A DNA stretch of 20,815 nt from a virus, in IMG/VR virus record IMGVR_UViG_3300042691_029886, positions 1-20,815 of that record; one strand, written 5' to 3'. A program made the position numbers and the translations under genes. Below, in pieces: positions 20,130-20,815 of this stretch. A model generated the notes under the pieces. The model did no database searches, was not told where the DNA came from, and saw only the letters and a list, made by a program, of their open reading frames with translations. Numbering within the stretch: the stretch's first letter is position 1; each line of letters opens with the position of its first letter.

Positions 20130-20744
20130 ATGACTATTAAATTTATTGATGCTGCTGAAAATCATAAAGGTTTGCCTCATCAAAATGATGCCTGGGCATT
20201 TCTTCAGTCATCAGTTCATAAAGAAATACTTGATGAGTTTGCTAGAAGATATCGTAATGAAAAAGTAGAACCAACATTGGATGGTCTCCCAATTCCAGGT
20301 GTAGAACTAATTAAAGAATTTGAAGGTTGTCATTTAAGAGCATACTATGACCCTCTTACTGGTGGATTACCTATTACAATTGGATGGGGTTCTACCAGAA
20401 GAAAGGATGGAACTCGTTTTATGATTGGAAATACCATTACTCAAGATGAGGCAGATGACCTTTTATATTTTCAACTCAGAAGAGAGTTTCTTCCTTCACT
20501 GCAAAAAATACCTTACTGGAGTGAGATGAATGACAACCAAAGAGGGGCTTTACTTTCTTTTGCATATAATCTTGGTGCAGGTTTTTATGGTGCTTCTAAC
20601 TTCAATACTATTACAAGGGTCTTGAAGAACAAGGAATGGGATAAAGTTCCTGATGCTTTGTATCTTTATAGAAATCCTGGTACTAATGTTGAGGCAGGTC
20701 TAGCAAGAAGAAGAAAAGCAGAAGGGAACTTGTTTAAACTATAA
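20130..20744 (+). CDS. GH24 (T4-type) lysozyme, probable endolysin
   Basis: ATG 20130, two bases after the transpeptidase stop; 204 residues. The catalytic triad of T4 lysozyme can be aligned: Glu65 in LIKEFEGCHLRAYYD, Asp74 nine residues later, and Thr83 in PITIGWGST (Glu11, Asp20 and Thr26 in T4). Later MNDNQRGALLSFAYNLG and GLARRRKAEGNLF are typical GH24 segments. It cuts the bond between N-acetylmuramic acid and N-acetylglucosamine. The first about 57 residues (HKGLPHQNDAWAFLQ) are an extra N-terminal part not in T4 lysozyme, perhaps for wall binding. No signal peptide and no holin gene is in view. Confidence 0.92.
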   Translation: MTIKFIDAAENHKGLPHQNDAWAFLQSSVHKEILDEFARRYRNEKVEPTLDGLPIPGVELIKEFEGCHLRAYYDPLTGGLPITIGWGSTRRKDGTRFMIGNTITQDEADDLLYFQLRREFLPSLQKIPYWSEMNDNQRGALLSFAYNLGAGFYGASNFNTITRVLKNKEWDKVPDALYLYRNPGTNVEAGLARRRKAEGNLFKL

Positions 20745-20747
20745 ATA
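20740..20747 (+). promoter_or_regulatory. T4-type late promoter box
   Basis: TATAAATA exact match overlapping the lysozyme stop, 21 bases before the ATG at 20769. Confidence 0.7.
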
Positions 20748-20768
20748 CTTAAAAAAGTATTCATAAAA

Positions 20769-20815
20769 ATGGACACACGAGAACTTCGCAATCTTCAAGA
20801 AGCATATATGGAAGT
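20769..20815 (+). CDS. Start of a virion-type cyanophage gene (3' truncated)
   Basis: Only 15 complete codons and part of the next are in the window: MDTRELRNLQEAYMEV. An LQEAY-type N-terminus is, as I recall it, characteristic of large Lys/Glu-rich structural proteins of T4-like cyanophages, the same broad type as the protein that enters the window at its left end. An exact late box 21 bases upstream supports the start. Nothing more can be said of the product. Confidence 0.5.
   Translation, partial: MDTRELRNLQEAYME

Noticed and set aside
1-20815. CRISPR arrays, insertion sequences or transposase genes
   Set aside because: No regularly spaced direct repeats, no terminal inverted repeats with a transposase frame were seen.

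Overview
The window looks like part of a lytic, T4-like cyanophage (myovirus) genome. Every gene I can support is on the + strand. Genes are packed with 1-14 base overlaps, and there are tRNA genes between protein genes. T4-type late promoter boxes (TATAAATA or CTAAATA) sit in most of the few gaps. The gene mix is typical of marine cyanophages: two high-light-inducible proteins, a plant-type ferredoxin, a peroxiredoxin, PstS, a SegE-like GIY-YIG protein, a phage lysozyme, and Lys/Glu-rich proteins of the cyanophage virion type at both ends. No psbA, psbD, terminase, portal or replication gene is present. I could not run any database search, so family calls rest on motifs I recognise.

Layout. 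1-2.4 kb: end of a charged virion-type protein, an unknown protein, a SegE-like nuclease and a small ORF. 2.4-3.0 kb: a 27-residue ORF coupled to a secreted RlpA-like double-psi barrel protein, then tRNA-Gly(TCC) behind a consensus sigma70-type promoter. 3.0-5.7 kb: an outer-membrane porin with an SLH domain, then PstS behind a possible Pho box. 5.7-6.85 kb: a CAT-anticodon tRNA, a zinc-ribbon protein, several small ORFs, an unpaired Phd/YefM-like antitoxin, tRNA-Ile(TAT) and tRNA-Met(CAT). 6.9-17.8 kb: a 14-gene glycan operon. 17.8-19.4 kb: a photosynthesis/redox operon (hli, a 28-residue membrane peptide, petF, an unknown gene, a mini-hli, peroxiredoxin). 19.4-20.8 kb: a small ORF, a YkuD L,D-transpeptidase, a GH24 lysozyme and the start of another virion-type gene.

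The most striking content is the glycan operon. Gmd makes GDP-4-keto-6-deoxymannose. Two enzymes could then use it: a GDP-fucose synthase with all catalytic residues, and a ColD-like dehydratase whose PLP lysine is replaced by histidine, which would lead to a 3,6-dideoxy sugar such as colitose. Downstream are three GT25-like, two GT10-like, one GT11, one GT2 and two unassigned glycosyltransferase-like genes, plus a methyltransferase and a DUF4254-like protein. Seven successive junctions are 4-base ATGA overlaps. The inferred product is a fucose- and possibly dideoxyhexose-containing glycan, placed either on the host envelope (receptor change, superinfection exclusion) or on the virion. No gene for making GDP-mannose is present, so it would come from the host.

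The regulatory layout is also notable: four promoter elements (a -35 box, two -10 boxes and one late box) lie in the loop or arm of inverted repeats. The porin differs sharply from the glycan operon in base and codon use.
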